Below, piece by piece: positions 22,661 to 32,921 of a stretch of DNA of 64,000 nt. Position numbers and translations under genes: made by a program. Origin of the DNA: Chiayiivirga sp. (GTDB lineage: Bacteria; Pseudomonadota; Gammaproteobacteria; Xanthomonadales; Xanthomonadaceae); the NCBI GenBank assembly GCA_022647565.1, contig JALCLA010000003.1, positions 1 through 64,000 of the forward strand. The letters run 5' to 3'. Below the pieces are notes generated by a model. That model was not told the DNA's origin. It did not search any database and worked only from the letters and a program-made list of their open reading frames with translations. Positions within the stretch are counted from its first letter, which is position 1. The number at the start of each line of letters is the position of its first letter.

Positions 22661-24090
22661 GGTGGCGTCCGCCGATAGTGGTGCGCCAGCATCAGCGCGA
22701 TCGCGCAGGACGCGATGCGCGACTCCTGCGAATCGGCGCGGCTGGTCAGGATCACCGGCACTTTCGCGCCGAGTACGATGCCGGCACTGGCGGCGTCGCC
22801 CAGGTACATCAACTGCTTGGCCAGCATGTTGCCGCTTTCAAGATCAGGCACGACCAGGATGTCGGCCTGCCCGGCCACGTCGGAGACAATGCCCTTGGTG
22901 CGCGCAGCGGCGATCGACACGGCATTGTCGAAGGCAAGTGGTCCGTCGAGCACGCCACCGCTGATCTGGCCGCGGTCGGCCATCTTGCACAGTGCCGAAG
23001 CGTCCAGCGTGGCTGGCATGTTCGGATTCACCGTCTCCACGGCGGCAAGGATCGCCACTCTCGGGGTTTGCACGCCGATGACATGGGCGAGTTCGATCGC
23101 GTTCCGGATGATGTCGGCCTTCTGCTCCAGGTCCGGCGCCAGATTGATCGCGGCGTCGGTGACGATGAACGGTCGCGGATAGTGCGGCGTCTGCAGCACA
23201 AAGCAGTGGCTGACGCGGCGTTTGGTGCGCAGGCCCGAGGCGTGGGCCACGACAGCGGCCATCAGCTCGTCGGTGTGCAGGCTGCCCTTCATCAGCGCCT
23301 CGACCTGGCCGTCACGCGCCAGTTCGACTGCACGAGCGGCGGCGGCGTGGCTGTGCGGCACGTCTTCGATGACGATGCCGGATAGATCGAGGCTGGCTTG
23401 CGTCGCCATCGCTTCGAGCCTGGCGCGCGGCGCGACCAGCACCGGTTCGATCAGGCCCGCGGCGTGCGCGTCGAGCGCCGCAGAGAGACTCGGGAGATCG
23501 CAGGGATGCACGACGGCGACCCGGATCGACCCCATCGTGCGGACGTGTGCAAGCAGGCGTTCCAATCCATCGTTTCCGGCGACATCGATGCGGATCTCGG
23601 GCAGCGCGGTGCGTGCGCGCTCGACGCGGACGTCCGGTGCGATTACCTCGGCTTCGCCTTCGATCACGGTGGCACCGGCCTGGTTGCTGACGCGGCAGGC
23701 CAGGCTTACCCGGCGTGTCGCCGGCTGTTTTGCCTTGACCTCTACGCGGACAGTCAGGTGGTCTCCGGGTCGCACGGGTGCGAGGAAACGCAGGGTCTGG
23801 CCAAGGTAGATCGTGCCCGGGCCGGGAAGGCGGGTGCCCAGCACCGCCGAGATCAGTGTCCCGCCCCACATTCCGTGCGCCACCACGCCCTGGGTGCGAG
23901 TGGAGGCCGCGTATTCTGCATCAAGGTGTTGCGGATTGACGTCGCCCGAGAGGATCGCGAACAGCTGGATGTCGTGCTGCGTGAGGGTGCGTTCGAGACT
24001 GGCGCTATCACCGATGGCCAGTTCGTCGAAAGTACGATTGCGCACGCGCTCCAGGCCGTGCGCTTCGGGTGATGCGGGGGATGGGGTCAT
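22657..24090 (-). CDS. bifunctional (R)-enoyl-CoA hydratase / phosphate acetyl(butyryl)transferase
   Basis: 477-residue fusion. The N-terminal MaoC-type hotdog domain (about 15-150) carries the hydratase-2 motif SGDVNPQH with Asp50 and His55. The C-terminal PTA_PTB domain (about 175-477) converts acyl-CoA and phosphate to acyl phosphate and shows TDAAINLAPDLEQKADI and DGPLAFDNAVS. The start MTPSPASP at 24090 begins the first conserved part; the open frame runs on upstream into non-coding sequence. It is coupled to ackA by a four-base overlap. The acyl chain preferred cannot be told. Confidence 0.93.
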   Translation of the reverse strand: MTPSPASPEAHGLERVRNRTFDELAIGDSASLERTLTQHDIQLFAILSGDVNPQHLDAEYAASTRTQGVVAHGMWGGTLISAVLGTRLPGPGTIYLGQTLRFLAPVRPGDHLTVRVEVKAKQPATRRVSLACRVSNQAGATVIEGEAEVIAPDVRVERARTALPEIRIDVAGNDGLERLLAHVRTMGSIRVAVVHPCDLPSLSAALDAHAAGLIEPVLVAPRARLEAMATQASLDLSGIVIEDVPHSHAAAARAVELARDGQVEALMKGSLHTDELMAAVVAHASGLRTKRRVSHCFVLQTPHYPRPFIVTDAAINLAPDLEQKADIIRNAIELAHVIGVQTPRVAILAAVETVNPNMPATLDASALCKMADRGQISGGVLDGPLAFDNAVSIAAARTKGIVSDVAGQADILVVPDLESGNMLAKQLMYLGDAASAGIVLGAKVPVILTSRADSQESRIASCAIALMLAHHYRRTPP

Positions 24091-24146
24091 GTCCTGCCTT
24101 CCGGTCCGGGGTGTCGACGCAGGGCGGTCGCCACGCGTCGATGAGT

Positions 24147-24341
24147 TCAGAGGCTGATCTTGTCGAGGATCAGCAGTACCGCCATCAGGCCGGCCAGCAC
24201 CGCCACCAGCACGCCGCCCCAGCCGGGCCCAATGCCACCGCGCTTGCGCAGGAACAGATTGAGCAGGCCGACCGCAAGTACGGGACAGACCAGGACGATG
24301 AACAGTGTCACCAGGAGTTTGGTATCGACGCCAGGCAACAT
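24147..24341 (-). CDS. small two-segment membrane protein, unknown
   Basis: 64 residues with two hydrophobic helices (about 8-27 and 42-59) and a basic loop LRKRGGIGPGW between them. The ATG at 24341 has a good GGGAG ribosome site six bases upstream, and the gene sits in line between DUF3141 and maoC-pta on the same strand, so I think it is real. No family recognised; it may help anchor or modulate a partner of the operon. Confidence 0.65.
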   Translation of the reverse strand: MLPGVDTKLLVTLFIVLVCPVLAVGLLNLFLRKRGGIGPGWGGVLVAVLAGLMAVLLILDKISL

Positions 24342-24457
24342 GGGGAGCTCCCTTCTTCAAATGGCGACCAGCACGGCGCGCCGGATGTGGCCACTGCTGG
24401 GCGAACGGCAAGCGGCTGCCGTCGTTGGTTTGCACGCGGGCGCAGCAGCGGTCGTGG

Positions 24458-26800
24458 TCATGCGCGGTCTCCGGGTGGTCTCTTACGCCCGGTTCCCTGG
24501 CTGCTCTTGGGTTTCGGTGTGGCCTTGACGGGCTTTGATGCCATCGGCCTTGAAGCGCGCTGTCGCGTCGCTCCGGCTGCCTTCGTGGCTCGCTTTCCAC
24601 GCCCGCCCTGCGACTCGAACAAGGCGAGCACGTGTTGCAGGCTTGACTGTTCCGGTTGCGACAAGGCGTCGCCGCGCGTGGCGAGCTCGGCAATGAACTC
24701 TGCGGCCCCATGCACGAGGTCGGCTGGAACCGCCGCCAGCAGGGCCGGGATCGCGGCCAATGCAGCCTGCGCATCGTGCCGCATCAGCAGCGCCTGCCGT
24801 CGTACCAAGGTGCGGAACGCTGCCATCTCGGGCTTGCTTCCGCCGAGGCGTTGATGATGGGACCTGGCGAACTCCCAGGCATAGCGGAAGTGGCGCTCGT
24901 CCGCCTCGCCGCGCTGCTGGAAGATGTGGATCATGGCGCGGACGAAGGCTTCCTTTGGCCCGCCACGGTCGATGTCGGCCAGGATGCGCGCCTGTTCTGC
25001 GGCGATGTAGGCACAGTGTTCGGGCGAATCGCCGGGATGTGGTCGAGCCGGGCTGTCGTCGGGCGTGCTGCGTCCGGCCAGGGCCTGGATCAGGGGTGAG
25101 CCGTAGATGGCGTCGAAGGTGGCGGCGTAGAGCGCGTCACGCTGGTCGCGGTAGCGATCCAGCCAGTAATCCATTGCCTGCGACAACGCCTCTTGCGCCT
25201 GCAGGAAGGGATTGTCGGCATCGATGGCGTGCCGGTTCCGGCGCACCTGCTGTGCAACCTGCGCCACGAGCGGAGCCAGGGGATGGCGGTCCGACCACCA
25301 TTCGTAGCCGATTCGCAGCGGATGCAGGGCCTGCAACCAGTGCGCGGACGCGGGTGTGGACAGTCGTTGCATCGCGGGTTGCAACAGGCTGCGGTACAGC
25401 GCGAGGTTGATTTCCGAAACACGTGCGGCAGCCGCGAAGCGGCGTTCGCTGGCAGCGTCGGGCTTCACGATGGCGCGTACTTCCTCGATGCCACTGCGAC
25501 GGATCCGCATCAGGTACGGGTCGTCCCCGTCGTGCGTGCAGGCCCGGTCCGCCGGGCATTCCTCCACTTCCGCGCGATAGAGCCCGGCAGGAAGCAGATC
25601 GATGAGGTCGATGTTGGCGGCAAATTCGCGGTGTTCCTTCCGTCCCACGCTGCCGGACACAAAGATGCCCAGGTGACCGATGCTGTCGTGGGTGGCGAAG
25701 ACGATGGTCTGGTCGTGACCGATCACATCGTCGTCGTCGCGGTACAGGTCGGTGATCCAGCCCAGTGCCTGCGGGGGCGGCGTGATGTTGTCGCCGTAGG
25801 AGCAGAACACCACGATCGGCGAGCGGATGTTGCGCAGGTCGATGCGCACGCCATCGGAGGTGCACAGTTCGGCGGTGGCCAGCTTGTTGCCGATGAACAG
25901 GTTGTCGACGATGTACTGCATTTCGCCGGCTTCCAGGAAGACATGGCCGCCCCAGTACTTCTCGAAGCCCAGGTAGCGGGGCCCTTCGCTGTCGACATTG
26001 GCGTACAGGTTGTACTGCTTGGACCAAAGCGTGTTGGCCGGATCCAGGCTCTCGAAGTTCTGCACCAGCCAGGCGCCGTCGAAACGGCCATCGCCGAGGT
26101 CACCGGTCATGGCGGTGAGCCAGCTGCCGCCGAGCAATCCGCCGGCGTAGCGCATCGGATTCTTTCCGGCCCAGTAGGACAGCGGCGCGCCGGCGAGGAT
26201 GATCGGTCCGAACAGCTCCGGCCACACGGCTGCCGTCATCAGCACTTGCCAACCGGCCTGGCAGTTGCCGACCACGCAGGGCTTGCCGATCGCCTGCGGG
26301 TGCAGTTCCGCCACCTTGCGCACGAAGGCAGCCTCGGCGCGCATCACGTCCTCCACCGTTTGCCCCGGCACCGGGTCGGGCAGGAATCCGACGAAGTAGC
26401 AGGGATGCCCGGCCTTGAGCGCGGCACCCACTTCGCTGTCGGGCTTGAAGCCGCCGATGCCGGGACCGTGGCCGGCGCGCGGATCGACCACGATGAAGGG
26501 CCTCATGCGCGGATCGGGTGCCGACTGGCCGTCGGGGATGATGCGCATCAGTCCGTAGTTCACCGGGCGCGGCAGGTCCAGGCCCGACATCACCGACTCC
26601 GCGGCAAAGTCGAGCACGTTCGGTGCCTGTTCCTGCAGGTGGTCGCGGTACTGGTTCCCGCGCTGGCGACGGATGTCGGAGTACAACACGTTGCGTTGCC
26701 AGGCATCGACGGCATAGCTGGCTGCCGTCGTGGCGAACCGCAGCGGATCCAGACCCAGGGCAGGAGCCATGGGTGGCGTCGGTGGTTGCTTCGCCTTCAT
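24458..26800 (-). CDS. DUF3141 protein, PHA-synthase-like alpha/beta hydrolase
   Basis: 780-residue cytoplasmic protein. The N-terminal half (about 1-400) is an alpha/beta hydrolase with a polyhydroxyalkanoate-synthase-like triad: Cys180 in GNCQAGW, Asp337 in SYGDNITPP and His376 in SIGHLGIF. The C-terminal half is helical and charged and ends in a Lys/Arg/Pro-rich tail. DUF3141 genes commonly lie with maoC-pta and ackA, as here. Known PhaC enzymes use the same Cys-Asp-His set to polymerise (R)-3-hydroxyacyl-CoA. Whether this protein polymerises, hydrolyses or transfers acyl groups is not known. Confidence 0.88.
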   Translation of the reverse strand: MKAKQPPTPPMAPALGLDPLRFATTAASYAVDAWQRNVLYSDIRRQRGNQYRDHLQEQAPNVLDFAAESVMSGLDLPRPVNYGLMRIIPDGQSAPDPRMRPFIVVDPRAGHGPGIGGFKPDSEVGAALKAGHPCYFVGFLPDPVPGQTVEDVMRAEAAFVRKVAELHPQAIGKPCVVGNCQAGWQVLMTAAVWPELFGPIILAGAPLSYWAGKNPMRYAGGLLGGSWLTAMTGDLGDGRFDGAWLVQNFESLDPANTLWSKQYNLYANVDSEGPRYLGFEKYWGGHVFLEAGEMQYIVDNLFIGNKLATAELCTSDGVRIDLRNIRSPIVVFCSYGDNITPPPQALGWITDLYRDDDDVIGHDQTIVFATHDSIGHLGIFVSGSVGRKEHREFAANIDLIDLLPAGLYRAEVEECPADRACTHDGDDPYLMRIRRSGIEEVRAIVKPDAASERRFAAAARVSEINLALYRSLLQPAMQRLSTPASAHWLQALHPLRIGYEWWSDRHPLAPLVAQVAQQVRRNRHAIDADNPFLQAQEALSQAMDYWLDRYRDQRDALYAATFDAIYGSPLIQALAGRSTPDDSPARPHPGDSPEHCAYIAAEQARILADIDRGGPKEAFVRAMIHIFQQRGEADERHFRYAWEFARSHHQRLGGSKPEMAAFRTLVRRQALLMRHDAQAALAAIPALLAAVPADLVHGAAEFIAELATRGDALSQPEQSSLQHVLALFESQGGRGKRATKAAGATRQRASRPMASKPVKATPKPKSSQGTGRKRPPGDRA

Positions 26801-26823
26801 CCGAGTACCTCTCGCGATCCCGA

Positions 26824-27852
26824 TCAGGCCTTCATGTCGAGCACGACGCGCCCTTCGATCGTGCCCGCGTGCATGCGCGCGAAGATGTCGTTGATATTGT
26901 CCAGGCGATCGCTGGTGACAGTGGCGGCAACCTTGGCCTGTTCGGCAAAGGCCAGCGATTCGGCAAGATCCAGGCGGGTGCCGACGATGGAACCGCGCAC
27001 GGTGATGCCGTTGAGCACCATGCCGAAGATGTCCAGTGGAAAATCACCCGGCGGCAATCCGACCAGGGACATGGTTCCGCCCCGACGCAACATGCCGGTG
27101 GCCTGGGCAAAGGCCTTCGGCGATACCGCAGTCACCAGTACGCCGTGGGCGCCGCCGATTTCCTTTTTCATGAACGCCGCCGGATCGGTAATCTTCGCAT
27201 TGACCGTGACCGTTGCGCCGAGGCGCTCGGCGAGCTTGAGCTTGGCATCATCGACATCCACGGCGGCCACGTTCAAGCCCATGGCCTTGGCGTACTGCAC
27301 GGCCATGTGGCCAAGGCCGCCGATGCCGGAGATCACCACCCAGTCGCCGGGTTTGGTGTCGGTCATCTTCAGGCCCTTGTACACGGTGACTCCCGCGCAC
27401 AGCACGGGCGCAATCTCGACGAAGCCCACATTGGCGGGCAAGTGGCCGACAAAATCGGCATTGCCCACGGCGTACTCGGCAAAACCGCCATTGACCGAGT
27501 AGCCCGCGTTCTGCTGCGATTCGCACAGGGTTTCCCAACCACCCAGGCAATGCGTGCAATGTCCGCAGGCAGAGTAGAGCCAGGGGATGCCGACGCGGTC
27601 ACCTTCCTTGACGTGGCGGACTCCGGCGCCCACGGCGGCGACGAAACCCACGCCCTCGTGGCCGGGAATGAATGGCGGATTCGGTTTCACCGGCCAGTCG
27701 CCCTCGGCGGCGTGCAGGTCGGTGTGGCAGACGCCACAGGCTTCGATCTTGACCAGCACATCGCCCGCGCCCGGACGCGGCACCGGCACGTCCTCGATCG
27801 TCAGCGGTTGGTTGAACGCACGCACGACGGCGGCTTTCATGGTCTTGTTCAT
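26824..27852 (-). CDS. adhP: zinc-dependent alcohol dehydrogenase (AdhP type)
   Basis: 342-residue medium-chain dehydrogenase. The catalytic zinc region [15 protein letters not shown] and GHEGVG, the four-cysteine structural zinc lobe [16 protein letters not shown], and the NAD-binding [14 protein letters not shown] are all intact. It would reduce aldehydes to alcohols (or the reverse) and reoxidise NADH. The start at 27852 has GGGAGAAG upstream and matches the family. It sits between the ABC permease and DUF3141 on the same strand, which suggests a fermentative role within the FNR-box operon. Confidence 0.94.
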   Translation of the reverse strand: MNKTMKAAVVRAFNQPLTIEDVPVPRPGAGDVLVKIEACGVCHTDLHAAEGDWPVKPNPPFIPGHEGVGFVAAVGAGVRHVKEGDRVGIPWLYSACGHCTHCLGGWETLCESQQNAGYSVNGGFAEYAVGNADFVGHLPANVGFVEIAPVLCAGVTVYKGLKMTDTKPGDWVVISGIGGLGHMAVQYAKAMGLNVAAVDVDDAKLKLAERLGATVTVNAKITDPAAFMKKEIGGAHGVLVTAVSPKAFAQATGMLRRGGTMSLVGLPPGDFPLDIFGMVLNGITVRGSIVGTRLDLAESLAFAEQAKVAATVTSDRLDNINDIFARMHAGTIEGRVVLDMKA

Positions 27853-27904
27853 TGTGCTTCTCCCTTCGTGAAATCCTGGACAGATGAAGTCGGCCGCCAA
27901 TGCA

Positions 27905-29050
27905 TCAGGCCATCTGCGCGATGGTCTTGCGGAAGCGGGCGAGTGACAGCGAGAACAGCGCCACGCCAATCACTGCCATCCAGAGGAACTGCTCCCAGAC
28001 CACTTCGATGCCGGCTCCGCGATAGAGGATGGCCTGGCCTGCTTCGACGAAATGCGTGGTGGGAGCCGCCAGCATGATGTTCTGCACCAGGTCGGGCATG
28101 CTTTCGCGCGGTGTCGCCCCGCCTGAGAGCATCTGCAGAGGCATGATCGTCAGCACCATCAGCATGCCGAACTGGGCCATGTTGCGCGCCAGCGTCGCAA
28201 GGAAGATGCCCATCGAAGTGGTGGCGAACAGGCACAGCGCGGCGCCGGTGAAGAACAATGGCAGCGAGCCTTCCACGGGCACGTGCAACATGCCGCGCAC
28301 CACGAGGTTCAGCGACAGCGCTGCGGCACCCAGTACCACCAATCCCATTGCCCAGATCTTGGACAGCATGATCTCGGTCGGGGTAACCGGCATCACCAAC
28401 AGGTGCTCGATGGTGCCGTGCTCGCGTTCGCGCAGCAGTGCTGCCCCGGTGAGGATGATCGAAAGCATGGTGATCTGGTTGATGATCTGGTTGAGGCCGC
28501 CGAACCAGCTCTTGTCCAGCGCGGGGTTGAAGCGCGCGCGCAGCGCCAGGTCCACCGGCGCCGTGGTGCTGCTGCGCTGGCGCTGGACGAACTCGTTCAC
28601 TTCGCCGGCCACGATCTGCTGGACGTTGCTGCTGCCGGTGAAGGCCTGGCTCATGCGGGTGGCATCGACGTTGAGCTGCATGGCGGGTGCGCGGCCGGCC
28701 AGCACGTCGCGCTGGAAACCTTGCGGAATGTGCAGGGCGAAAGTAACGCGGCCGGCATCCATGCTCGCGTCCACCTCGTCCATGCGCAGCAGTTGCGGCG
28801 TGGTGAACTGCGGAGGGAAGAAGGCCGAGACGATGCGCTGCGACAGTGCCGAGTCGTCATCGTCGACGATGGCGATCGGTGCGTTGTGCAGGGTGTCGGG
28901 CATTGCGGTGGCGGCGGTGTAGACAGCGCCGGTGAAGACGTAGAGGATCAGCACCAGCATCATCGGATCCCGCCACAGGCTCCAGAGCTCCTTGACCCCG
29001 AGGCGATAGGTATTGGCGAGGTGGCGAGTCTTCTCCCGGCTACGGACCAT
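27905..29050 (-). CDS. yhhJ: ABC-2 type transporter permease (YhhJ-like)
   Basis: 381-residue inner-membrane permease of the ABC-2 family: one N-terminal transmembrane helix (about 29-49), a periplasmic domain to about residue 190, then five membrane helices with the conserved [26 protein letters not shown] segment. It begins one base after the stop of rbbA and works with the RbbA-type ATPase-permease and the HlyD protein, the same trio as E. coli yhiI-rbbA-yhhJ. Substrate unknown. Confidence 0.9.
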   Translation of the reverse strand: MVRSREKTRHLANTYRLGVKELWSLWRDPMMLVLILYVFTGAVYTAATAMPDTLHNAPIAIVDDDDSALSQRIVSAFFPPQFTTPQLLRMDEVDASMDAGRVTFALHIPQGFQRDVLAGRAPAMQLNVDATRMSQAFTGSSNVQQIVAGEVNEFVQRQRSSTTAPVDLALRARFNPALDKSWFGGLNQIINQITMLSIILTGAALLREREHGTIEHLLVMPVTPTEIMLSKIWAMGLVVLGAAALSLNLVVRGMLHVPVEGSLPLFFTGAALCLFATTSMGIFLATLARNMAQFGMLMVLTIMPLQMLSGGATPRESMPDLVQNIMLAAPTTHFVEAGQAILYRGAGIEVVWEQFLWMAVIGVALFSLSLARFRKTIAQMA

Positions 29051-29051
29051 C

Positions 29052-31802
29052 TCAGCGCTCCTGCTTCCTGAGCAGCGCGATCGCGACGCCGAGTATCACC
29101 GGCACCGACCACAGCATGGGCCAGAAGGCGCCTGACAGGTCGGTGAAGCCGAGCGCCTTGCTGAACACGCCACGGCTGATCGTGATCATGTGTGTTGCCG
29201 GGTAGATCTCTCCAATCACCTTGCCGCCCCCTTCCAGCGAGGACACCGGATCGATCAGGCCGGAGAACTGGGTGGCGGGGATGATGGTGCCGATCATGGC
29301 CAGGAACATCGCCGCGATCTGGCTCTTGGTGATGGTCGAGGCCAGCAGCCCCATGCCGGTGGCGACGAAGCTGAACACCAGCGCTGCCAGCAACAAGGTC
29401 GCGAAGCTGCCGGTGACCGGCACTCCGAAAACCGTCACGGCCAGCAGGCTCATCAATCCGAAATTGATCATGGCAAGGCCCACGTAGGGCAGTTGCTTGC
29501 CCAGCAGGAACTCGCTGCGCGTCACCGGGGTGACGTAGAGATTGGTGATCGAGCCAGTCTCCTTCTCACGCACCACCGCCAACGCAGTCAACATGGCTGG
29601 AAGCATCAACAGCAGCATCGGCACGACCGCCGGCACCATCGCCGGCAGACTCTTCACGTCTGGGTTGTAGCGGAATCGAGTTTCGACGCTGGCCGCTGAC
29701 ACCATTCCGATGCCCATGGCGGCCGCCTGCGTGGCCAGCCAGGTCTGGTGCATGCCTTGCACGTATCCTTGCACTGTCTCGGCGCGCTGTGGCATCGCGC
29801 CATCGACCCACGCGCCGATCTGCACGCCGTTTCCGCGCAGTGCGTCGCGCATGAAGCCGGGCGGAATCTCGATGGCAAGCGACAGCTCGCCGCTGCGCAT
29901 GCGCTGGTCGAGATCCTCGTAGTCGAGGATGGCTGGTTGCTCGATGAAGTAACGAGAGCCTGAGAGCTGCAGCGCGTAGTCGCGGCTGAGCGTGGTGTTG
30001 TCGCGATCAAGCACCGCGTAGCGCAGGTCTTCCACATCCATGCTGATGCCGAATCCGATCACGAACATCAGCAGGATCGAGCCGCCCAGCGCCAGGCTTG
30101 CGCGAATCGGATCGCGTTGCAGTTCCAATGCCTCGCGCCACAGGTAGCTGAGCATGCGCTGCAGGCTGAATGGCGCCCGTCGCGCACGGGCGGTGGCGCT
30201 GGTCTCGGTCGCTTTGGCCGATACCGGAGCGGTCGCCGCCTGATCCGCCGCCTGCGAACCGCCTTCGGCCTCGACCAGATAACCGATGAAGGCTTCTTCC
30301 AGGGTCTTCGTGCCGCGCCTTTCCACCAGCCTTGCCGGCGTGTCGCTGTCGAGCACCTTGCCCGCGTGCATCATCGACATGCGGTCGCAGCGCTCGGCCT
30401 CGTTCATGAAGTGGGTGGAGATGAAGATCGTCACTTTGTCGCGCCGCGACAATTCGATCAGCAGCCGCCAGAAAGCGTCACGCGCCACCGGGTCCACGCC
30501 CGAGGTCGGCTCGTCCAGGATCAGAAGCTCGGGCGCGTGCACCATCGCCACCGCCAGCGACAGGCGCTGGCGCATGCCCAGCGGCAAGCTGTCGGGCAGG
30601 CTGTCCATCGCCTCGCTCAGGTCGAAGCGCTCGGCCATGTCCTGCACCCGCGCCGGAATCCGCGCTTCGTCCACGTTGAACAGCCGCGCGTGCAGCACCA
30701 GGTTCTGCGCGACGGTCAGCTCGCCATATAGCGAGAATGCCTGCGACATGTAACCCACGCGGCGGCGGGTTTCGATGTCCTTCGGGTCGACCTCATGACC
30801 GAAAAGCCACGCCTTGCCTTCGCTGGCTTCCAGCAGCCCGGTCAGCATCTTCATGGTGGTGGACTTGCCGCAGCCGTTGGAGCCGAGGAAGCCGAAGATC
30901 TCGCCGCGGCGGATACGGAAGGAGACATGGTCCACGGCCACGAAATCGCCGAAACGCATGGTCAAGCCCTTGGCCTCGATCGCGATGTCGTCAGCATCGA
31001 CCTGCAGCGGCGGGATCGTCACCGGAGCGTAGCCGCGCTTCTTGTCCTCCGGCAGCAGGGCGATGAAAGCCGCTTCCAGCGAGTCGGTGCCGGTGCGTTC
31101 GAATAGCTCCTGCGCGGTGCCGGTGGCCAGCACCTTGCCGTCGTCCATTGCCATCAACCAGTCAAAGTGCTGCGCCTCATCCATGTAGGCGGTGGCCACC
31201 AGCACGCTCATGTGCGGGCGCTGGCCGCGGATGCGATCGATCAGGTCCCAGAATTGCGCGCGTGCCAGCGGATCGACGCCGGTGGTCGGCTCATCCAGGA
31301 TCAAGAGATCCGGGTCGTGGATCAGCGCGCAGCACAGGCCGAGCTTTTGCTTCATGCCGCCGGAGAGTTTTCCGGCCGGGCGCGCGAGGAACTTGTGCAG
31401 GCCGGTGGAGCGAGTGAGATCGTCGATGCGGCGCCGCCTTTCATCGGCATCGTGGCCGAACAGGCGTGCAAAGAACTGGAGGTTTTCCTCCACCGACAAG
31501 GTCGGATAGAGGTTGCGGCCCAGGCCCTGCGGCATGTACGCGATGCGCGGGCACACCTGGTTGCGATGGCTGCGCTCGCGCATGTCGCCGCCGAGCACTT
31601 CCACGCTGCCGTCCTGGACCTTGCGCGCGCCGGCGATCAGCGAAAGCAGGCTGGATTTTCCGACGCCATCCGGGCCGATCAGTCCGACCAAGCAAGCGGA
31701 GGGGAGCTCCTGGTCGATCCCCGCGAGGGCTTCGACCTTGCGGTAACGCAAGCGCACGCCGCGCAGGCGCACGACCGGATCCGGGAAGGCCCCTGCGGAC
31801 AT
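29052..31802 (-). CDS. rbbA: fused ABC ATPase x2 / ABC-2 permease (RbbA-like)
   Basis: 916-residue fusion: two ATP-binding cassettes (about 10-240 and 275-500) followed by an ABC-2 permease domain (about 550-916). The first cassette has Walker [10 protein letters not shown] (43-51) and signature LSGGMKQ; the second has GSNGCGKST but a degenerate signature LPLGMRQ. The architecture equals E. coli RbbA, described as a ribosome-associated ATPase, although here its place among HlyD, NodT and YhhJ genes argues for export. Coupled to yhhJ. Confidence 0.9.
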   Translation of the reverse strand: MSAGAFPDPVVRLRGVRLRYRKVEALAGIDQELPSACLVGLIGPDGVGKSSLLSLIAGARKVQDGSVEVLGGDMRERSHRNQVCPRIAYMPQGLGRNLYPTLSVEENLQFFARLFGHDADERRRRIDDLTRSTGLHKFLARPAGKLSGGMKQKLGLCCALIHDPDLLILDEPTTGVDPLARAQFWDLIDRIRGQRPHMSVLVATAYMDEAQHFDWLMAMDDGKVLATGTAQELFERTGTDSLEAAFIALLPEDKKRGYAPVTIPPLQVDADDIAIEAKGLTMRFGDFVAVDHVSFRIRRGEIFGFLGSNGCGKSTTMKMLTGLLEASEGKAWLFGHEVDPKDIETRRRVGYMSQAFSLYGELTVAQNLVLHARLFNVDEARIPARVQDMAERFDLSEAMDSLPDSLPLGMRQRLSLAVAMVHAPELLILDEPTSGVDPVARDAFWRLLIELSRRDKVTIFISTHFMNEAERCDRMSMMHAGKVLDSDTPARLVERRGTKTLEEAFIGYLVEAEGGSQAADQAATAPVSAKATETSATARARRAPFSLQRMLSYLWREALELQRDPIRASLALGGSILLMFVIGFGISMDVEDLRYAVLDRDNTTLSRDYALQLSGSRYFIEQPAILDYEDLDQRMRSGELSLAIEIPPGFMRDALRGNGVQIGAWVDGAMPQRAETVQGYVQGMHQTWLATQAAAMGIGMVSAASVETRFRYNPDVKSLPAMVPAVVPMLLLMLPAMLTALAVVREKETGSITNLYVTPVTRSEFLLGKQLPYVGLAMINFGLMSLLAVTVFGVPVTGSFATLLLAALVFSFVATGMGLLASTITKSQIAAMFLAMIGTIIPATQFSGLIDPVSSLEGGGKVIGEIYPATHMITISRGVFSKALGFTDLSGAFWPMLWSVPVILGVAIALLRKQER

Positions 31803-31806
31803 CGAC

Positions 31807-32904
31807 TCAGTCCCGTGGCGTGGCCGTTGTGCCCGGATCCAGCGCCAGCGAGGCGGGCCACTGCACCTGCGGGTCGAGCTTCAGCCAGGCCTCGCCGGGC
31901 ACACCGGTCTTGACCTGTTCGATGTACTTCTTGAGCATTTCCGGCGCGATCTGTGCGCGCACCCGGAACATCAGCTTTTGCCGTTCGCTTTCCGTTTCCA
32001 CGGTCTTGGGCGTGAACTGGGCCTGGCTGGCAATGAACGACACGCTGGCCGGAATCACCCGATCGGGCGCTGCATCCAGCACGATGCGTACCTCGCTGCC
32101 GAGGGCGATGCGGCCGGCGATGGTTTCGGGCACGAAGAAGGTCATGTAGACATCGGACAGGTCGAGCAGGTTGAGTACGCGCCCGCCCGCTCCCAACACT
32201 TCGCCCGGCTGCGCCACGCGCACTTGCACGCGCCCATCGCGCGGCGCCTTGAGCACGCTGTCGGCGATGTCGGCGTCGATGCGCGCCACGGTGGCGGTCG
32301 CGGCGTCGATGCTCGAACGTGCCCCCACGACCTGCGCCTTTGCCGCCACGACGGCGGCTTGAGCGGCGGCAACCTGGGCTCGCGTGGCCGCCAGCGCCGC
32401 CTCGGCGCCGCGCACGCGTGCCCGGTCATCGTCCAGTTCCTGGGCCGAAGCTGCTCCTTCTGCGGCGAGCGCACGCGACCGGGCGAGGCGACGATTGGCG
32501 GCATCCAGTTCGGCCTCGCGCTGCGCCACCTGCGCCTGCGCGGCGGCGACATCGCTCTGGCGCAGCATGACCTGGGCCTCGCTGGCTGCCGTGGCGTGCA
32601 CGGCCTGCTGGCGCCCTGCCTCGGCTTCATTGCGTTGCGCATCGAGCGAGGCGAGTTGCATCCGCGCGAGCGGCTGCCCCGAGCGGACGAAGTCGCCTTC
32701 GCGCACCAGGATTTCCTCGACCCGCCCCGGCAGCTTGGTAGCCACGTCGACTTCGGTTGCTTCGATGCGGCCGTTGCCGCTGACAAAGCCTGCACCGGGA
32801 CCGCTGTCGGACAGCCCGTCCCAGGCCCACCAGCCGAGGATGGCGATGCCGGTGGCCGCGACCACCGGCACGAGCTTGTTCTTGAGTGAGGTTGGCTTGG
32901 CCAT
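31807..32904 (-). CDS. HlyD family periplasmic adaptor (membrane fusion) protein
   Basis: 365 residues: an N-terminal membrane anchor (about 11-30), a lipoyl/barrel-sandwich half ([35 protein letters not shown]), a long alpha-helical hairpin of coiled coils rich in Ala, Arg and Gln (about 80-210), and the second half-lipoyl and beta-barrel domains. It links the inner-membrane ABC pump (RbbA/YhhJ) to the outer-membrane NodT channel. Its stop is four bases before rbbA. Confidence 0.93.
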   Translation of the reverse strand: MAKPTSLKNKLVPVVAATGIAILGWWAWDGLSDSGPGAGFVSGNGRIEATEVDVATKLPGRVEEILVREGDFVRSGQPLARMQLASLDAQRNEAEAGRQQAVHATAASEAQVMLRQSDVAAAQAQVAQREAELDAANRRLARSRALAAEGAASAQELDDDRARVRGAEAALAATRAQVAAAQAAVVAAKAQVVGARSSIDAATATVARIDADIADSVLKAPRDGRVQVRVAQPGEVLGAGGRVLNLLDLSDVYMTFFVPETIAGRIALGSEVRIVLDAAPDRVIPASVSFIASQAQFTPKTVETESERQKLMFRVRAQIAPEMLKKYIEQVKTGVPGEAWLKLDPQVQWPASLALDPGTTATPRD

Positions 32905-32921
32905 GGCAGGATCCGCTGCAT

